Assembly: GCF_020025155.1 (NCBI RefSeq)
Contig: NZ_CP073751.1
Span: 434,001-498,000 of the forward strand
Direction of reading: 5' to 3'
DNA length: 64,000 bases
DNA from: Halopseudomonas nanhaiensis
GTDB lineage: Bacteria > Pseudomonadota > Gammaproteobacteria > Pseudomonadales > Pseudomonadaceae
Position numbers and translations under genes: made by a program. Under the pieces are notes generated by a model. That model ran no database searches. It worked only from the letters and a program-made list of their open reading frames with translations, and had not been told where the DNA came from. Shown piece after piece: positions 30,331 through 40,250 of this stretch. Numbering within the stretch: position 1 is the first letter of the stretch; the number at the start of each line of letters is the position of its first letter.

Positions 30331-31509
30331 ATGAGCGTACTGAGCATGAGCGAGCTGGACCTCAAGGGACAGCGTGTGTTGATTCGCGAGGACCTGAACG
30401 TGCCGGTCAAGGACGGCCAGATCAAGAGCGATGCGCGGATTCAGGCGGCGCTGCCGACCATTCGCCTGGCTCTGGAAAAGGGTGCCGCAGTCATCGTCTG
30501 CTCGCATCTTGGCCGCCCCGAAGAGGGTGTGTTCAGTGAAGAAAACAGTCTGGCTCCAGTGGCTGCGTACCTGAGCCAGGCGCTGGGTATGGATGTGCCG
30601 CTGGTGCGCGATTATCTCGCCGGTGTTCAGGTGGAGCCCGGTCAGGTGGTTCTGCTGGAAAATGTCCGCTTCAACAAGGGCGAAAAGAAGAACGACGACG
30701 AGCTGGCCCAGGAATACGCGTCGCTTTGCGACATCTTCGTCATGGATGCCTTTGGCACCGCGCATCGCGCACAGGGTTCCACCCATGGCGTTGCCAGGTT
30801 CGCCAAGGTCGCCTGCGCCGGCCCGCTGCTGGCCGCCGAGCTCGAGGCGCTTGAAAAGGCGCTGGACAAGCCCGCCCGCCCGATGGCCGCGATCGTCGCC
30901 GGTTCCAAGGTCTCTACCAAGCTTGACGTGCTCACTGCACTGGCCGACAAGTGCGACCAGTTGATCGTCGGTGGGGGCATTGCCAATACCTTTCTGGCTG
31001 CGGCTGGTTATCCGGTAGGCAAATCACTCCATGAAGCCGATCTGCTCGATACTGCCAAGGCGATTGCGGCCAAGGTCAGCGTGCCGTTGCCGGTTGACGT
31101 CGTGGTCGCCAAAGCCTTTGCCGAAGACGCCGAGGCCGTGGTGAAGTCGGTCAACGACGTGGCCGAGGACGAGATGATCCTCGATATCGGGCCGCAGACC
31201 GCTGCCCAGTTCGCCGAGCTGCTCAAGTCTTCCGGTACCATTCTCTGGAACGGCCCGGTAGGGGTGTTCGAATTCGATCAGTTCGGTGAAGGTACCAAGG
31301 CGCTGGCACTGGCGATTGCCGAGAGCCCGGCGTTTTCCATCGCGGGCGGGGGCGACACCCTCGCGGCGATCGACAAATATGGCGTGGCTGACCGCATCTC
31401 CTATATTTCCACTGGTGGTGGCGCCTTCCTCGAATTCGTCGAGGGCAAGGTCCTGCCAGCGGTCGAAGTTCTGGAGGAGCGGGCAGCCAAGGGCAGCGTC
31501 GACCTGTAA
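30331..31509 (+). CDS. pgk: Phosphoglycerate kinase
   Basis: Glycolytic/gluconeogenic ATP-forming kinase. The 392-residue two-domain protein is full length with [13 protein letters not shown] near residue 20, [10 protein letters not shown] near 57, [11 protein letters not shown] near 112, the hinge region [11 protein letters not shown] near 190, and [13 protein letters not shown] near 345. The start follows an AAGGAG at 30320-30325. The 119-bp gap after epd holds no further ORF. A candidate terminator lies between it and fba. Confidence 0.97.
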   Translation: MSVLSMSELDLKGQRVLIREDLNVPVKDGQIKSDARIQAALPTIRLALEKGAAVIVCSHLGRPEEGVFSEENSLAPVAAYLSQALGMDVPLVRDYLAGVQVEPGQVVLLENVRFNKGEKKNDDELAQEYASLCDIFVMDAFGTAHRAQGSTHGVARFAKVACAGPLLAAELEALEKALDKPARPMAAIVAGSKVSTKLDVLTALADKCDQLIVGGGIANTFLAAAGYPVGKSLHEADLLDTAKAIAAKVSVPLPVDVVVAKAFAEDAEAVVKSVNDVAEDEMILDIGPQTAAQFAELLKSSGTILWNGPVGVFEFDQFGEGTKALALAIAESPAFSIAGGGDTLAAIDKYGVADRISYISTGGGAFLEFVEGKVLPAVEVLEERAAKGSVDL

Positions 31510-31541
31510 CAGCCAGGCGGCTTAACGCCGTCCTTTTGTAC

Positions 31542-31572
31542 GCCTGCCCCTGAGCGGCAGGCTTTACCCTTT
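31542..31572 (+). terminator. Candidate terminator between pgk and fba
   Basis: GCCTGCC (31542-31548) and GGCAGGC (31556-31562) form a 7-bp stem followed by TTTACCCTTT. It may attenuate readthrough into fba. Confidence 0.55.
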
Positions 31573-31598
31573 TAGCACCACCTTCGGGAGAACATTCA

Positions 31599-32663
31599 AT
31601 GGCACTTATCAGCTTGCGCCAGTTGCTGGACCACGCCGCCGAGTACAGCTACGGCGTGCCGGCCTTCAACGTCAACAACCTGGAACAGATGCGCGCCATC
31701 ATGGAAGCCGCTGACAAGACCGACTCTCCGGTGATCGTCCAGGCCTCTGCCGGTGCCCGCAAATACGCCGGTGCACCGTTTCTTCGCCATCTGATTCTCG
31801 CAGCAGTGGAAGAATGGCCTCACATCCCGGTCGTCATGCACCAGGATCACGGCACCAGCCCCTCTGTGTGCCAGCGCTCGATCCAGCTGGGCTTTTCATC
31901 GGTGATGATGGATGGCTCGCTGGGTGAAGACGGCAAGACGCCGACCAGCTATGAATACAACGTCGACGTCACCCGTCGCACTGTCGAAATCGCCCATGCT
32001 TGCGGTATCTCCGTGGAAGGTGAGCTGGGTTGTCTGGGAAGTCTGGAAACCGGCATGGCCGGCGAGGAAGACGGTATCGGTGCAGAGGGCGTGCTCGATC
32101 ACAGCCAGCTGCTGACCGATCCGGAAGAAGCGGCCGACTTCGTCAAGCAGACCGGCGTCGACGCGCTGGCCATCGCCATCGGTACCAGCCACGGTGCCTA
32201 CAAGTTCACCAAGCCGCCGACAGGCGACACCCTGTCGATCCAGCGTATCAAGGAAATCCACCAGCGCATTCCCGATACCCATCTGGTCATGCACGGTTCG
32301 TCCTCTGTTCCGCAGGAGTGGCTGGCGATCATCAACGAGTACGGCGGTCAGATCAACGAAACCTACGGTGTGCCTGTCGAGGAGATCGTCGAGGGCATCA
32401 AGCATGGCGTGCGCAAGGTCAATATCGACACCGACCTGCGTCTGGCCTCTACCGGTGCCATCCGCCAGTTCATGGCGAAGAATCCCAGCGAGTTCGACCC
32501 GCGCAAGTACCTGGCCAAGACCGTCGACGCCATGCGCGACATCTGTATCGCCCGGTACGAAGCTTTCGGTACCGCCGGGAATGCCTCGAAGATCAAGCCG
32601 ATCAGCCTGGAAGCCATGTCGACCCGCTACAGCCGGGGCGAGCTGGATCCCAAGGTCAACTGA
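31599..32663 (+). CDS. fba: Fructose-bisphosphate aldolase, class II
   Basis: Zinc-dependent aldolase splitting fructose-1,6-bisphosphate. The 354-residue protein is full length. It has the metal/catalytic region [22 protein letters not shown] near residue 80-100, [19 protein letters not shown] with a metal ligand near 145, [12 protein letters not shown] near 195, and [13 protein letters not shown] near 230. It belongs to the calvin-type class IIA/B subgroup found in Pseudomonas. It completes the tktA-epd-pgk-fba carbon block. Confidence 0.97.
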   Translation: MALISLRQLLDHAAEYSYGVPAFNVNNLEQMRAIMEAADKTDSPVIVQASAGARKYAGAPFLRHLILAAVEEWPHIPVVMHQDHGTSPSVCQRSIQLGFSSVMMDGSLGEDGKTPTSYEYNVDVTRRTVEIAHACGISVEGELGCLGSLETGMAGEEDGIGAEGVLDHSQLLTDPEEAADFVKQTGVDALAIAIGTSHGAYKFTKPPTGDTLSIQRIKEIHQRIPDTHLVMHGSSSVPQEWLAIINEYGGQINETYGVPVEEIVEGIKHGVRKVNIDTDLRLASTGAIRQFMAKNPSEFDPRKYLAKTVDAMRDICIARYEAFGTAGNASKIKPISLEAMSTRYSRGELDPKVN

Positions 32664-32670
32664 GGCCGAT

Positions 32671-32695
32671 GCGGGGGCTCAGCCCCCGCTCTTGC
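32671..32695 (+). terminator. Terminator-like hairpin after fba
   Basis: GCGGGGGC (32671-32678) pairs with GCCCCCGC (32682-32689) across a TCA loop, then TCTTGC. The stem is strong but the T-run short. Confidence 0.6.
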
Positions 32696-32711
32696 ATGGA
32701 GCAACAGGTTG

Positions 32712-32987
32712 ATGCACGACTCTGACGACACCGAGGATGCCTTCGCGCATCAGAAGCTGGTAGAGGCCGTTGAAAATCAGCTGGCCGCCAATCAGCCCGA
32801 AGCGGCGCAGGCGACCTTGAACATGCTGGCGCTGGTGGGTTACAGCCGCGAGGACAGCCTCGATCTGATGGCCCAGGTGCTGGCGCACCGTATCAGCGTG
32901 ATGCTTGAATCGGACCAACCGTTCGACCTCGACGCTTACGAGCGCGAGTTGCGACAGTTGCCGGCCTTGCCCGGTGAAGAGCGCTGA
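32712..32987 (+). CDS. Small acidic protein of unknown function
   Basis: 91-residue protein, strongly acidic and mostly helical in appearance: an acidic start (MHDSDDTEDAF), a helical middle (LVEAVENQLAANQPEAAQATLNMLALVGYSREDSLDLMAQVLAH), and an acidic end. No signal peptide or membrane segment. Codon use matches neighbours. The ATG at 32712 is preferred over the TTG at 32709. It lies just after fba and may be cotranscribed with the following membrane protein. I do not recognise the family. Confidence 0.7.
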   Translation: MHDSDDTEDAFAHQKLVEAVENQLAANQPEAAQATLNMLALVGYSREDSLDLMAQVLAHRISVMLESDQPFDLDAYERELRQLPALPGEER

Positions 32988-33025
32988 GGCGCGACGTTCG
33001 ACCTACCACACAGACACAAGGAAAC

Positions 33026-33499
33026 ATGTCAGTGCTGTCCATCGTTCGAATCATTCTGGTTTTCCTGCTTGCCGTACTGATTTCGGTGGTGCTGGGTACC
33101 CTCGTTCAGACGCAGGTCAATCTCGCCGATCTCACCGCCATCGACACGCCGATCTCGACCGATGATCGACTGCAGGCCACCGGGCACGATCTGCTTCGCT
33201 TCACTCCGCTCATGACCCTGCTGGTCGGCGTCAGTTTCCTCTTCGCCCTGCCGGCAGCCGAGGTCGTCAGCCGCGTCCTCAAGCCCATGCGCGTGATCGT
33301 GTTTTTTCTGGCCGGAGCAGTTGGCATCCTGGTCGCGTTCCGGGCACTCGACTGGTACGCGCCTCCACCGGTCCTCATAGCCGCTACCCGCGAGTGGGCA
33401 GGCACGCTCGCCATCATGGCTGTCGTGGGTATAGGCAGCGCCTTGTTCGGCCTGATCACCAGGCCGAAAGCGCGGCGGGGTCTGCGCGTACTGGGTTAA
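33026..33499 (+). CDS. Four-helix inner-membrane protein of unknown function
   Basis: 157-residue polytopic protein with four hydrophobic stretches (about 5-27, 60-80, 92-110, 125-148). It has a short periplasmic or cytoplasmic loop (NLADLTAIDTPISTDDRLQATGHDLLRF) and a basic C-terminal tail (RPKARRGLRVLG). No catalytic motif was seen. It lies 20 bp before the PQQ-type sugar dehydrogenase gene on the same strand, which suggests cotranscription. Confidence 0.7.
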   Translation: MSVLSIVRIILVFLLAVLISVVLGTLVQTQVNLADLTAIDTPISTDDRLQATGHDLLRFTPLMTLLVGVSFLFALPAAEVVSRVLKPMRVIVFFLAGAVGILVAFRALDWYAPPPVLIAATREWAGTLAIMAVVGIGSALFGLITRPKARRGLRVLG

Positions 33500-33519
33500 C
33501 AGAGTCAGGAGAGGTTCCC

Positions 33520-34620
33520 ATGTTCTATAAGCGCAACGCGCTGCTGCTGGCCGTCGGGCTCGCTACGAGTCTCGGTGCACAGGCAGCCGATTACCAGACG
33601 ACCGTGGTCGCCGAGGGTCTCGAGTTTCCCTGGTCACTGGCATTTCTACCGGACGGTCGGATGCTGGTTACCGAAAAGCCAGGCCGCCTGAGGATCATCG
33701 ATGAATCCGGCGCGCTTCGGGACGAGCCGGTAGAAGGCCTTCCCGAGGTGTTCAATCAGAGTCAGGCGGGGCTGTTCGAGGTTGCGCTCGACCCCGAGTA
33801 CGAGGAAAACGGGCGTCTGTTCATCAGCTACGCCTGCGGGACCGCCAGCGCCAATCACACCTGTCTGATCAGCGCCCGTCTGCAGGACAATCTGTTGGCG
33901 GATGTGACCGAAGTGTTCCGGGTCGAGCCGGCCAAGGAAGGAGGTGCCCACTACGGCGGGCGTATCGCTTTCCTGCCCGATAATACCCTGGTGATGGGGC
34001 TCGGCGATGGCTTCACCTATCGGGAAGAGGCGCAGAACCGAGGAAATCATATCGGCTCCATCGTCCGGCTCGATCGAAACGGTGGTGCACCCGAGGACAA
34101 TCCCTACGTCGGCCGGCAGGACGCCCGTCCGGAGCTGTACAGCATCGGCCACCGCAACGTTCAGGGCATCGTCTACGACAACGCCGGTAACCGGCTCATC
34201 GCGCATGAACATGGCCCTCGCGGCGGGGATGAGATCAACATCATCGAAGCCGGGAAAAACTATGGATGGCCGAAGGCGACCCACGGCGTTGACTACAGCG
34301 GCGCGGTGATCAGCCCCCACGAGCAGCTCGAGGGCATGGAAGACTCGATCGTCATGTGGAAGCCGTCGATCGCTCCGTCCGGCATGACCCTGTACCGCGG
34401 TGACATGTTTCCCGAGTGGAACGGTGATCTGCTGATCTCCACACTGGCCGCGCAGGAGGTTCGCCGGGTGCGTCTGGATGGCCGAAAGGAAGTGGAGCAG
34501 GAGTCACTGTTCGAAGAGATCGGCGCACGTATCCGGGATGTGCGCACCGGTCCGGACGGCGCTGTTTATCTGCTGACCGATGCAGAAAACGGGCAGGTCA
34601 TCCGCATCCATCGCGACTAA
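33520..34620 (+). CDS. PQQ-dependent aldose sugar dehydrogenase (Asd/YliI family)
   Basis: 366-residue periplasmic beta-propeller with signal peptide MFYKRNALLLAVGLATSLGA ending at QAA. Family features include LEFPWSLAFLPDGRMLVTEKPGRL near residue 33, HYGGRIAFLPDN near 145, SIGHRNVQGIVYD near 210 (PQQ/Ca region), and HEHGPRGGDEINII near 228. The enzyme oxidises aldose sugars using PQQ and passes electrons to the respiratory chain. The start at 33520 follows AGGAGAGG. Cofactor synthesis genes are not in this window. Confidence 0.88.
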   Translation: MFYKRNALLLAVGLATSLGAQAADYQTTVVAEGLEFPWSLAFLPDGRMLVTEKPGRLRIIDESGALRDEPVEGLPEVFNQSQAGLFEVALDPEYEENGRLFISYACGTASANHTCLISARLQDNLLADVTEVFRVEPAKEGGAHYGGRIAFLPDNTLVMGLGDGFTYREEAQNRGNHIGSIVRLDRNGGAPEDNPYVGRQDARPELYSIGHRNVQGIVYDNAGNRLIAHEHGPRGGDEINIIEAGKNYGWPKATHGVDYSGAVISPHEQLEGMEDSIVMWKPSIAPSGMTLYRGDMFPEWNGDLLISTLAAQEVRRVRLDGRKEVEQESLFEEIGARIRDVRTGPDGAVYLLTDAENGQVIRIHRD

Positions 34621-34634
34621 TCGGCTGCGGTGGC

Positions 34635-36554
34635 TCAGGCTACCGCTTCGCTGAAGAAGCTCACGCCGTGTCGCCCGCTGCGCTTGCGGGTGTACATGGC
34701 CATGTCCGCCTGGCGCAGCAACAGTGCCATGTCAGGCTCGGCAGAGCGGGTTAGCGCTACGCCAATGCTGGCTCCCACGGAAATGCTATGCCCCTCGATT
34801 TCGATCGGTAAACTCAACCCGTCGAGGAAGCGCTCGGCAATATAGTGCGCCTGTTCACGCCCGGTGATGCCTTCGGCGATCAGTACGAACTCATCGCCGC
34901 CAAGCCGCGCGATGAAGTCGGCGTCCCGCCCCAGAGCCCTGAGACGCTCGCCGATGCAGCGCAGCACAGTATCGCCGGTCTCATGACCCAGCTGATCATT
35001 GATCTGCTTGAACCCGTCCAGATCGACCAGCATGGCGGCCAGATACTCATTGCGGCGCTGGGTGCGTCTCAAGGCATGATCGAGATGACGTTCCAGCGCG
35101 TTACGATTGGCCAGGCCGGTGAGAGGATCCTGCATGGCCATGGATTCGAGCCGCGCGTTGGCTTCGGCCAGTTCAGCGGTCCGCTCGCTCACGCGCGCTT
35201 CCAGTTCCAGCTCATGCTGACGCAATGTCTCGACCAGCTCACCCTGTACCGCCAGCGCCCTTTGCTGCGCCTGCTGCGTCTGCTCCTTGAGCGTGTCGAG
35301 CCGCGCCGCCAGGGCAAAGGACAACAACAGCAGCTCCAGCGCCGAGCCCAGATACATCGCGTAGGTGGTGAGCATGTTCGAAGGCAGAAGACCGAAATTG
35401 CGCAGCGCCAGCAACACCACACCACTGATCAATACGCACCAGGCGAGCAGGAATATCCGGGCGCCCGGAATGCGTAGCCGAGCGGCCTGGACCAGGCAGC
35501 CCATCATGACCAGCGCACCGGCAAGCCCGATCAGCGACATCGCCGGAATTACCCAGCGCACCGGCAGGACCAGACTGGAGAGGGTGAGCAGCATGCAGCT
35601 CCAGGCAACGACGTGCGCGACCCGATCCCAGCGCGGCAGCCAGACTGCCGTGTTCAGAAAATGCCGGACGAAGAGGGTGCCGATGGTACCGGACAGGCAG
35701 AGCGCAAAGGGCAACAGGCGATTGCCCCATTCGCCGGCTTCCGGCCAGACATAGCGGGCACCCATGCCGGTAAAGGCCAGCGCGCCAAGTCCGAAGCTGA
35801 TCGCAAAGCATACATAGAGCAGATAGGCCCGCTCGCGCAACACGGTAAGCAGCAGGAGATTGTAGGCCGCCAGCGCAAGGAGCATGCCCAGATACAGCGT
35901 GATGAGGGAAGTGGACGCTTCGTTGAAGTCAGCGAACGCCGTCGCCGACCAGATCTGCGAATTGAGCGTGAGGCTTCCGTCCGAGATCGCGCGGATGTAT
36001 AGCGTCCGCTCCTCGCCGGGCGCCAGACGCAGCTGGAATACCGGATCCCGGGTGCGGGTATCGCGTTGGGTCAGCTTGACCGTATCGCCACTCAAGCGCG
36101 GCGGTGCAGTCCCCTCGTGGAGTTCGAGGCGATCCAGTGACGAATAGCCAAAGTGCAGGCGCCAGGAAGCGGGTTCGTCGGAGCTGGAGCGTACCCGCAG
36201 CTTGAGCCAGACCGCTTCGGGCGTATAACCGAAGTTGAGATCGTCACGATTGGACGCCAGGCTCCAGACGGGCGAGCCGTGCTCCAGCTGCGCAAAGCCG
36301 GCGTCACGCGAGGTTCTGGTGTAGGCCAGGTAAGGGTGAAGGTTGACCTGCGCCTGATCCCCGAGTTCGAGTACTGCGGGTTCGGCAGTCGCCGCAGCCG
36401 CCCAGAATCCGCCACCGCAGAACATGAGCAACAGCATCAGCAGCCGGAAGGCTGCCGTCAGCCGTCTCGCTGCGGCGGCTGCATGAGCAAATCGGGCTTG
36501 GCGGCTTTCACCGCAGGATCGGTCAGTGCCCGCTGACCCTGGCGCCTTGTGCAT
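34635..36554 (-). CDS. Membrane diguanylate cyclase with 7TMR-DISM sensor
   Basis: 639-residue c-di-GMP synthase. A signal-like hydrophobic segment is followed by a periplasmic 7TMR-DISM extracellular domain at about 60-190. Seven membrane helices follow at about 205-410, then a coiled coil near 415-465 and a GGDEF domain near 470-639. The active site reads RLGGDEF. Five residues upstream lies RDAD, fitting the RxxD inhibitory site that gives product feedback. The start at 36554 places about 35 residues before the first hydrophobic stretch, so a later start is possible. Confidence 0.9.
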   Translation of the reverse strand: MHKAPGSAGTDRSCGESRQARFAHAAAAARRLTAAFRLLMLLLMFCGGGFWAAAATAEPAVLELGDQAQVNLHPYLAYTRTSRDAGFAQLEHGSPVWSLASNRDDLNFGYTPEAVWLKLRVRSSSDEPASWRLHFGYSSLDRLELHEGTAPPRLSGDTVKLTQRDTRTRDPVFQLRLAPGEERTLYIRAISDGSLTLNSQIWSATAFADFNEASTSLITLYLGMLLALAAYNLLLLTVLRERAYLLYVCFAISFGLGALAFTGMGARYVWPEAGEWGNRLLPFALCLSGTIGTLFVRHFLNTAVWLPRWDRVAHVVAWSCMLLTLSSLVLPVRWVIPAMSLIGLAGALVMMGCLVQAARLRIPGARIFLLAWCVLISGVVLLALRNFGLLPSNMLTTYAMYLGSALELLLLSFALAARLDTLKEQTQQAQQRALAVQGELVETLRQHELELEARVSERTAELAEANARLESMAMQDPLTGLANRNALERHLDHALRRTQRRNEYLAAMLVDLDGFKQINDQLGHETGDTVLRCIGERLRALGRDADFIARLGGDEFVLIAEGITGREQAHYIAERFLDGLSLPIEIEGHSISVGASIGVALTRSAEPDMALLLRQADMAMYTRKRSGRHGVSFFSEAVA

Positions 36555-36671
36555 GTCTCATCCCTAAGAGCATCGGCTTGATCCGCCTGCTGGGGCGGTG
36601 GCGGAACTATAGGCGGCGGGCCAAAACCACGTCAAATGATATCGAAATACTGGCATCCGTGCCGGGCGGAA

Positions 36672-38588
36672 TTACAACGGCCAGACCCACATCAGCAGCG
36701 GGACGCCGACCAGCAGCACCATCAGTTCCATGGGCAGGCCCAGGCGCCAGTAATCGCCGAAGCCGAAGCCGCCAGGTCCGAGAATAAGGGTATTGTTCTG
36801 ATGGCCGATGGGCGTGAGGAAGGCGCAGGATGCCCCAATCGCCACGGCCATCAGCAGGCTGTCGGGGTTGACGCCCATCTGATTGGCAATGCCCAGCGCG
36901 ATGGGGCACATCACCGCGGCGGTGGCAGCGTTGTTCATGAAGTCCGACAGCGTCATGGTAACCAGCATGACCACCCCGATGGTGAACGCCGGATGGAGCT
37001 CACCAATCTGCGCGAGCAGCGAGCGTGCCAACAGGTCCGCAGCCCCGGTGTCCGCCATGGCATTGGCGAGTGGGAACATCGCCCCGAGCAGTACGACGAT
37101 CGGCCAGTCGATGGACTCATAGACCTGGCGCAGCGGAATGGCCTTGGTCAACATGAACAGCAGCACGCCTGCTGTGAATGCCACGGCCACCGGCAGGACA
37201 TCAAAGGCGGCGAGCAGCACTGCCGCTGCCATGATACCCAGTGCAAGTGACGCCTTGCGGCCGTCAGGAATCAGGATTGGCCGTTGTGCCAGTGGCACGC
37301 AGTGAAACTCGTTGGCAAAACCGGATATCGCCTCGGGCAGGCCCTGCATCAGCAATACGTCTCCAGCCTGAAGCGTTGTCCAGCGCAGCCGGCGGATGGA
37401 GCGATGCCCCTTCCGGGAGATAGCCAGCAGATTGATGCTGAACCGCGTGCGAATCTGCAGGTCCGACGCGCTCCGACCGATCACCGGCGCCCCGGGCTGG
37501 ACGACCAGTTCCTGAATGACGACGTCTTCGTGGGTCGTCTTGCGCTCTTCTCCGTCCTTGCCATTGGCCTGTTCGGGCTGCTCTCCGGTCTCTTCATCGC
37601 CCTTGCGCGAACCCAGTATCGCCGAGTCGACCGCGTCGCCTGCCGTGTCTGCCGAGCTGTCTTCGCCATGCTCTGTTTCGGCTTCCTGCGACGTGGTGGG
37701 TACGGCCTCTTCGAGCTTCAGACCCAGCCGGGTCAGCGTGGCGCCTAGGCCTTCAGGGTCCGACTCGATCACCAGAATGTCGCCGGCCTGCAGGCGCCGG
37801 CCCGGGTAGGGTGCCGACACGCGGAAATCATTGCGTACCAGGCCGACAATCTGCGCATCGAACTCGTCGAGGCGCTTCTCGATGTCGCCAAGCGTCCGGC
37901 CGACTGCTTTGGCGCCTTCACCGATGTGCACCTCGGTAAGGTAGGTCCCGGTGTCAAAGCTGCCCTCGTCGGCACGCGCGCGCGACGGCACCAGCCAGCG
38001 TCCGAGGAAGACGCACATCAGCACACCGATCAGCGCGATACCGCCGCCGACCGGCAGGAAGTCGAACATGTCGAAGGGTACTTCCGTCGCGCTGCGCCGG
38101 AAGTTGGAGACGATCAGGTTTGGCGGTGTCCCAATCAACGTGGTCATGCCGCCCAGTATCGTGCCGAACGCCAGCGGCATGAGCACCTTGCCCGGCGGCA
38201 GGTTCTGTCGATTGGCCAGTTGCATGGCGATTGGCATGAGCAGCGCCATGGCACCGACGTTGTTCATGAACGCCGACAGCGTGGCGCCAAGCCCGACCAG
38301 CATCGCCAGGCTCGGCAGCAGACGGCCGCGCTGCGGCAGAATGCGCTGCGCCATGGCTTCGACCGCACCACTGCTCTGCAGTCCCTTGCTCAACACCAGC
38401 ACGGCGGCAACGGTGATGACGGCCGGGTTGGAAAAGCCGTCGAAGGCCTGGTCGGACGGTGTGAGGCCAGCCAGGACGCAAGCCAGCAGGGCAGCCAGTG
38501 CGACGATGTCATGGCGCCAGCGACCCCAGAGAAACAGGCCAATGGTCGCGGCAAGGATGATGAAAATGGCTATCTGCTGGTGGGTCAT
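36672..38588 (-). CDS. SLC13-type permease with two TrkA-C (RCK) domains
   Basis: 638-residue inner-membrane transporter of the divalent anion:Na+ symporter (DASS/CitMHS-like) superfamily. Membrane helices lie at about 8-200 and 425-638, carrying repeated SAFMNNVGAMALLMP and SDFMNNAATAAVMCP motifs and GTPPNLIV / TPIGHQNN substrate loops. Between them lie two RCK_C regulatory domains (about 215-300 and 365-425). These are joined by a roughly 60-residue acidic, low-complexity linker, Glu/Asp/Gly rich. Substrate is unknown; sulfate or dicarboxylates are typical. The ATG at 38588 was chosen over a TTG one codon earlier. Confidence 0.85.
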   Translation of the reverse strand: MTHQQIAIFIILAATIGLFLWGRWRHDIVALAALLACVLAGLTPSDQAFDGFSNPAVITVAAVLVLSKGLQSSGAVEAMAQRILPQRGRLLPSLAMLVGLGATLSAFMNNVGAMALLMPIAMQLANRQNLPPGKVLMPLAFGTILGGMTTLIGTPPNLIVSNFRRSATEVPFDMFDFLPVGGGIALIGVLMCVFLGRWLVPSRARADEGSFDTGTYLTEVHIGEGAKAVGRTLGDIEKRLDEFDAQIVGLVRNDFRVSAPYPGRRLQAGDILVIESDPEGLGATLTRLGLKLEEAVPTTSQEAETEHGEDSSADTAGDAVDSAILGSRKGDEETGEQPEQANGKDGEERKTTHEDVVIQELVVQPGAPVIGRSASDLQIRTRFSINLLAISRKGHRSIRRLRWTTLQAGDVLLMQGLPEAISGFANEFHCVPLAQRPILIPDGRKASLALGIMAAAVLLAAFDVLPVAVAFTAGVLLFMLTKAIPLRQVYESIDWPIVVLLGAMFPLANAMADTGAADLLARSLLAQIGELHPAFTIGVVMLVTMTLSDFMNNAATAAVMCPIALGIANQMGVNPDSLLMAVAIGASCAFLTPIGHQNNTLILGPGGFGFGDYWRLGLPMELMVLLVGVPLLMWVWPL

Positions 38589-38614
38589 CAACTATTCCGT
38601 GATCTGGGCCGACT

Positions 38615-39991
38615 TCAAAGCAGTCGAACCTTGAACTTGCGTCCTTTAATGCGTCCGTTTTCCAGCCGCTCCAGGGCGGTATCAGCCAGATCCCAGCGGA
38701 CCGCGACCAGTGCCTGAAAATCGCTGATGCTGATCTTGCCGATGGCATCGCCGGGCAGGCCCGCTTCGCCGGTCAAGGCACCCAGCAAATCGCCCGGACG
38801 CACCTTGTCCTTGCGGCCTCCCGCTACCGCTATGGTGCGCATCGGCGGTAGCAGAGGCTTGTCGAGCTGATCGGGGAGACGATCAAGCGGCATCCACTGC
38901 AGGGTTCCGAAGCGATCTTCGATCGCCCGGACTCGGCCCATCTCGCCGGGAGCCACCAGATTCAGCGCCAGGCCCGGCTGGCCGGCCCGGCCGCTGCGGC
39001 CGATGCGGTGAGTATGGACGGCAGGGTCAGGGGAAAGTTCGACGTTGATCACCGCCGCGACGCCTTCGACATCCAGGCCGCGGGCGGCGACGTCAGTGGC
39101 GACCAGTACGCTGCAGCTCTGATTGGCGAACAGCGCCAGTACCTGATCGCGTTCCCGCTGCTCCATGTCGCCATGCAGTGCCAACGCGCTGACCCGGTTG
39201 GAGGCGAGCAGTCGCTGCAGGTCCTGACATTGCTGCCGGGTGTGACAGAAGGCGATGCACGGCTGGGGACGCTCGGCGGCGAGCAGCTTCAGCACCGCCT
39301 GGAAGCGCTGATCCGGTTCGATCTCGTAGAAACGCTGGGTTATCGGGTTGCTCGGGCTCTGCTCTTCGATGCTCACCCGCTTAGGCCCGCGCAAAAAGCG
39401 TGCTGCCAGCTGCTCGATGCCGGGGGGGTAGGTCGCCGAAAACAGCAATGTCTGGCGATGTGTCGGGGCGCGCTCGATGATCGAGGTGATGCTGTCGATG
39501 AAGCCCATGTCGAGCATGCGGTCCGCTTCGTCGAGGACCAGGCAATTGAGCTTGCCGATATCCAGCGTGCCGCGTTCCAGATGATCCTGTACCCGACCCG
39601 GCGTGCCAACGACGATCTGTGCGCCCTGTTCCAGCGAGCTGGCCTGCGGACCGAATGGCGTGCCCCCCGCCAGAGTCAGCATCTTCACGTTGGCCAGACC
39701 GCGTGCCAGGCCGCGCAGGGCGGTAGTGGTCTGTGTGGCCAGCTCCCGCGTCGGGCATAGCACCAGCGCCTGGCAGCCGAAGAACGACGGGTTGAGCGGG
39801 GTCAGCAGGCCGATGCCGAAGGCGACCGTCTTGCCGCTGCCGGTGCGCGACTGCGCAATCACATCTTCACCGCCGAGGATCAGCGGCAGCGACTCGGCCT
39901 GGATCGGCGTCATCTGCTGATAGCCAAGGTGGGCGAGGGTGTCGAGCATGGATGGGGAGAGCGGCAGGCTGCTGAAATCGGTGGCAGACAT
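38615..39991 (-). CDS. dbpA: DEAD-box RNA helicase DbpA
   Basis: 458-residue RNA helicase that remodels 23S rRNA during ribosome assembly. All core motifs are present: [52 protein letters not shown], and HRIGRSGRAGQPG. The C-terminal 70 residues contain the DbpA RNA-binding fold (GRKDKVRPGDLLGALTGEAGL...GKISISDFQALVAV...GRKFKVRLL), which gives specificity for hairpin 92. The start MSATDFSSLPLSP at 39991 was chosen over an upstream extension lacking family similarity. Confidence 0.93.
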   Translation of the reverse strand: MSATDFSSLPLSPSMLDTLAHLGYQQMTPIQAESLPLILGGEDVIAQSRTGSGKTVAFGIGLLTPLNPSFFGCQALVLCPTRELATQTTTALRGLARGLANVKMLTLAGGTPFGPQASSLEQGAQIVVGTPGRVQDHLERGTLDIGKLNCLVLDEADRMLDMGFIDSITSIIERAPTHRQTLLFSATYPPGIEQLAARFLRGPKRVSIEEQSPSNPITQRFYEIEPDQRFQAVLKLLAAERPQPCIAFCHTRQQCQDLQRLLASNRVSALALHGDMEQRERDQVLALFANQSCSVLVATDVAARGLDVEGVAAVINVELSPDPAVHTHRIGRSGRAGQPGLALNLVAPGEMGRVRAIEDRFGTLQWMPLDRLPDQLDKPLLPPMRTIAVAGGRKDKVRPGDLLGALTGEAGLPGDAIGKISISDFQALVAVRWDLADTALERLENGRIKGRKFKVRLL

Positions 39992-40112
39992 GATGGGACC
40001 TGTGACGTGTGAGGGGCCAGTGTAACAGAGCACCCGGCGCAGTCGGGCAGTCGCGCTTCGTCGGTGCGTTTCAGCGATTTCGCCGCTGTGGGCAACTCTC
40101 ACCGGAGATCGT

Positions 40113-40127
40113 GTACTAACCTAGTAC
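40113..40127. promoter_or_regulatory. Perfect inverted repeat upstream of alcohol dehydrogenase
   Basis: GTACTA-ACC-TAGTAC is a perfect 6-bp inverted repeat, 124 bp before the dehydrogenase start. It could be an operator for an unlinked regulator; no regulator gene is adjacent. Confidence 0.35.
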
Positions 40128-40250
40128 CGCACGCGCCGCAGTTTGTTCGCGCGACCGAACACACATCGCAGGAAAGCGTGCCGACTGCTCAGCAGCGGTT
40201 AGCGAAGGAAATCACCAGGCGGCGCCCCAAAACCCGGACAGGAGATTTTC

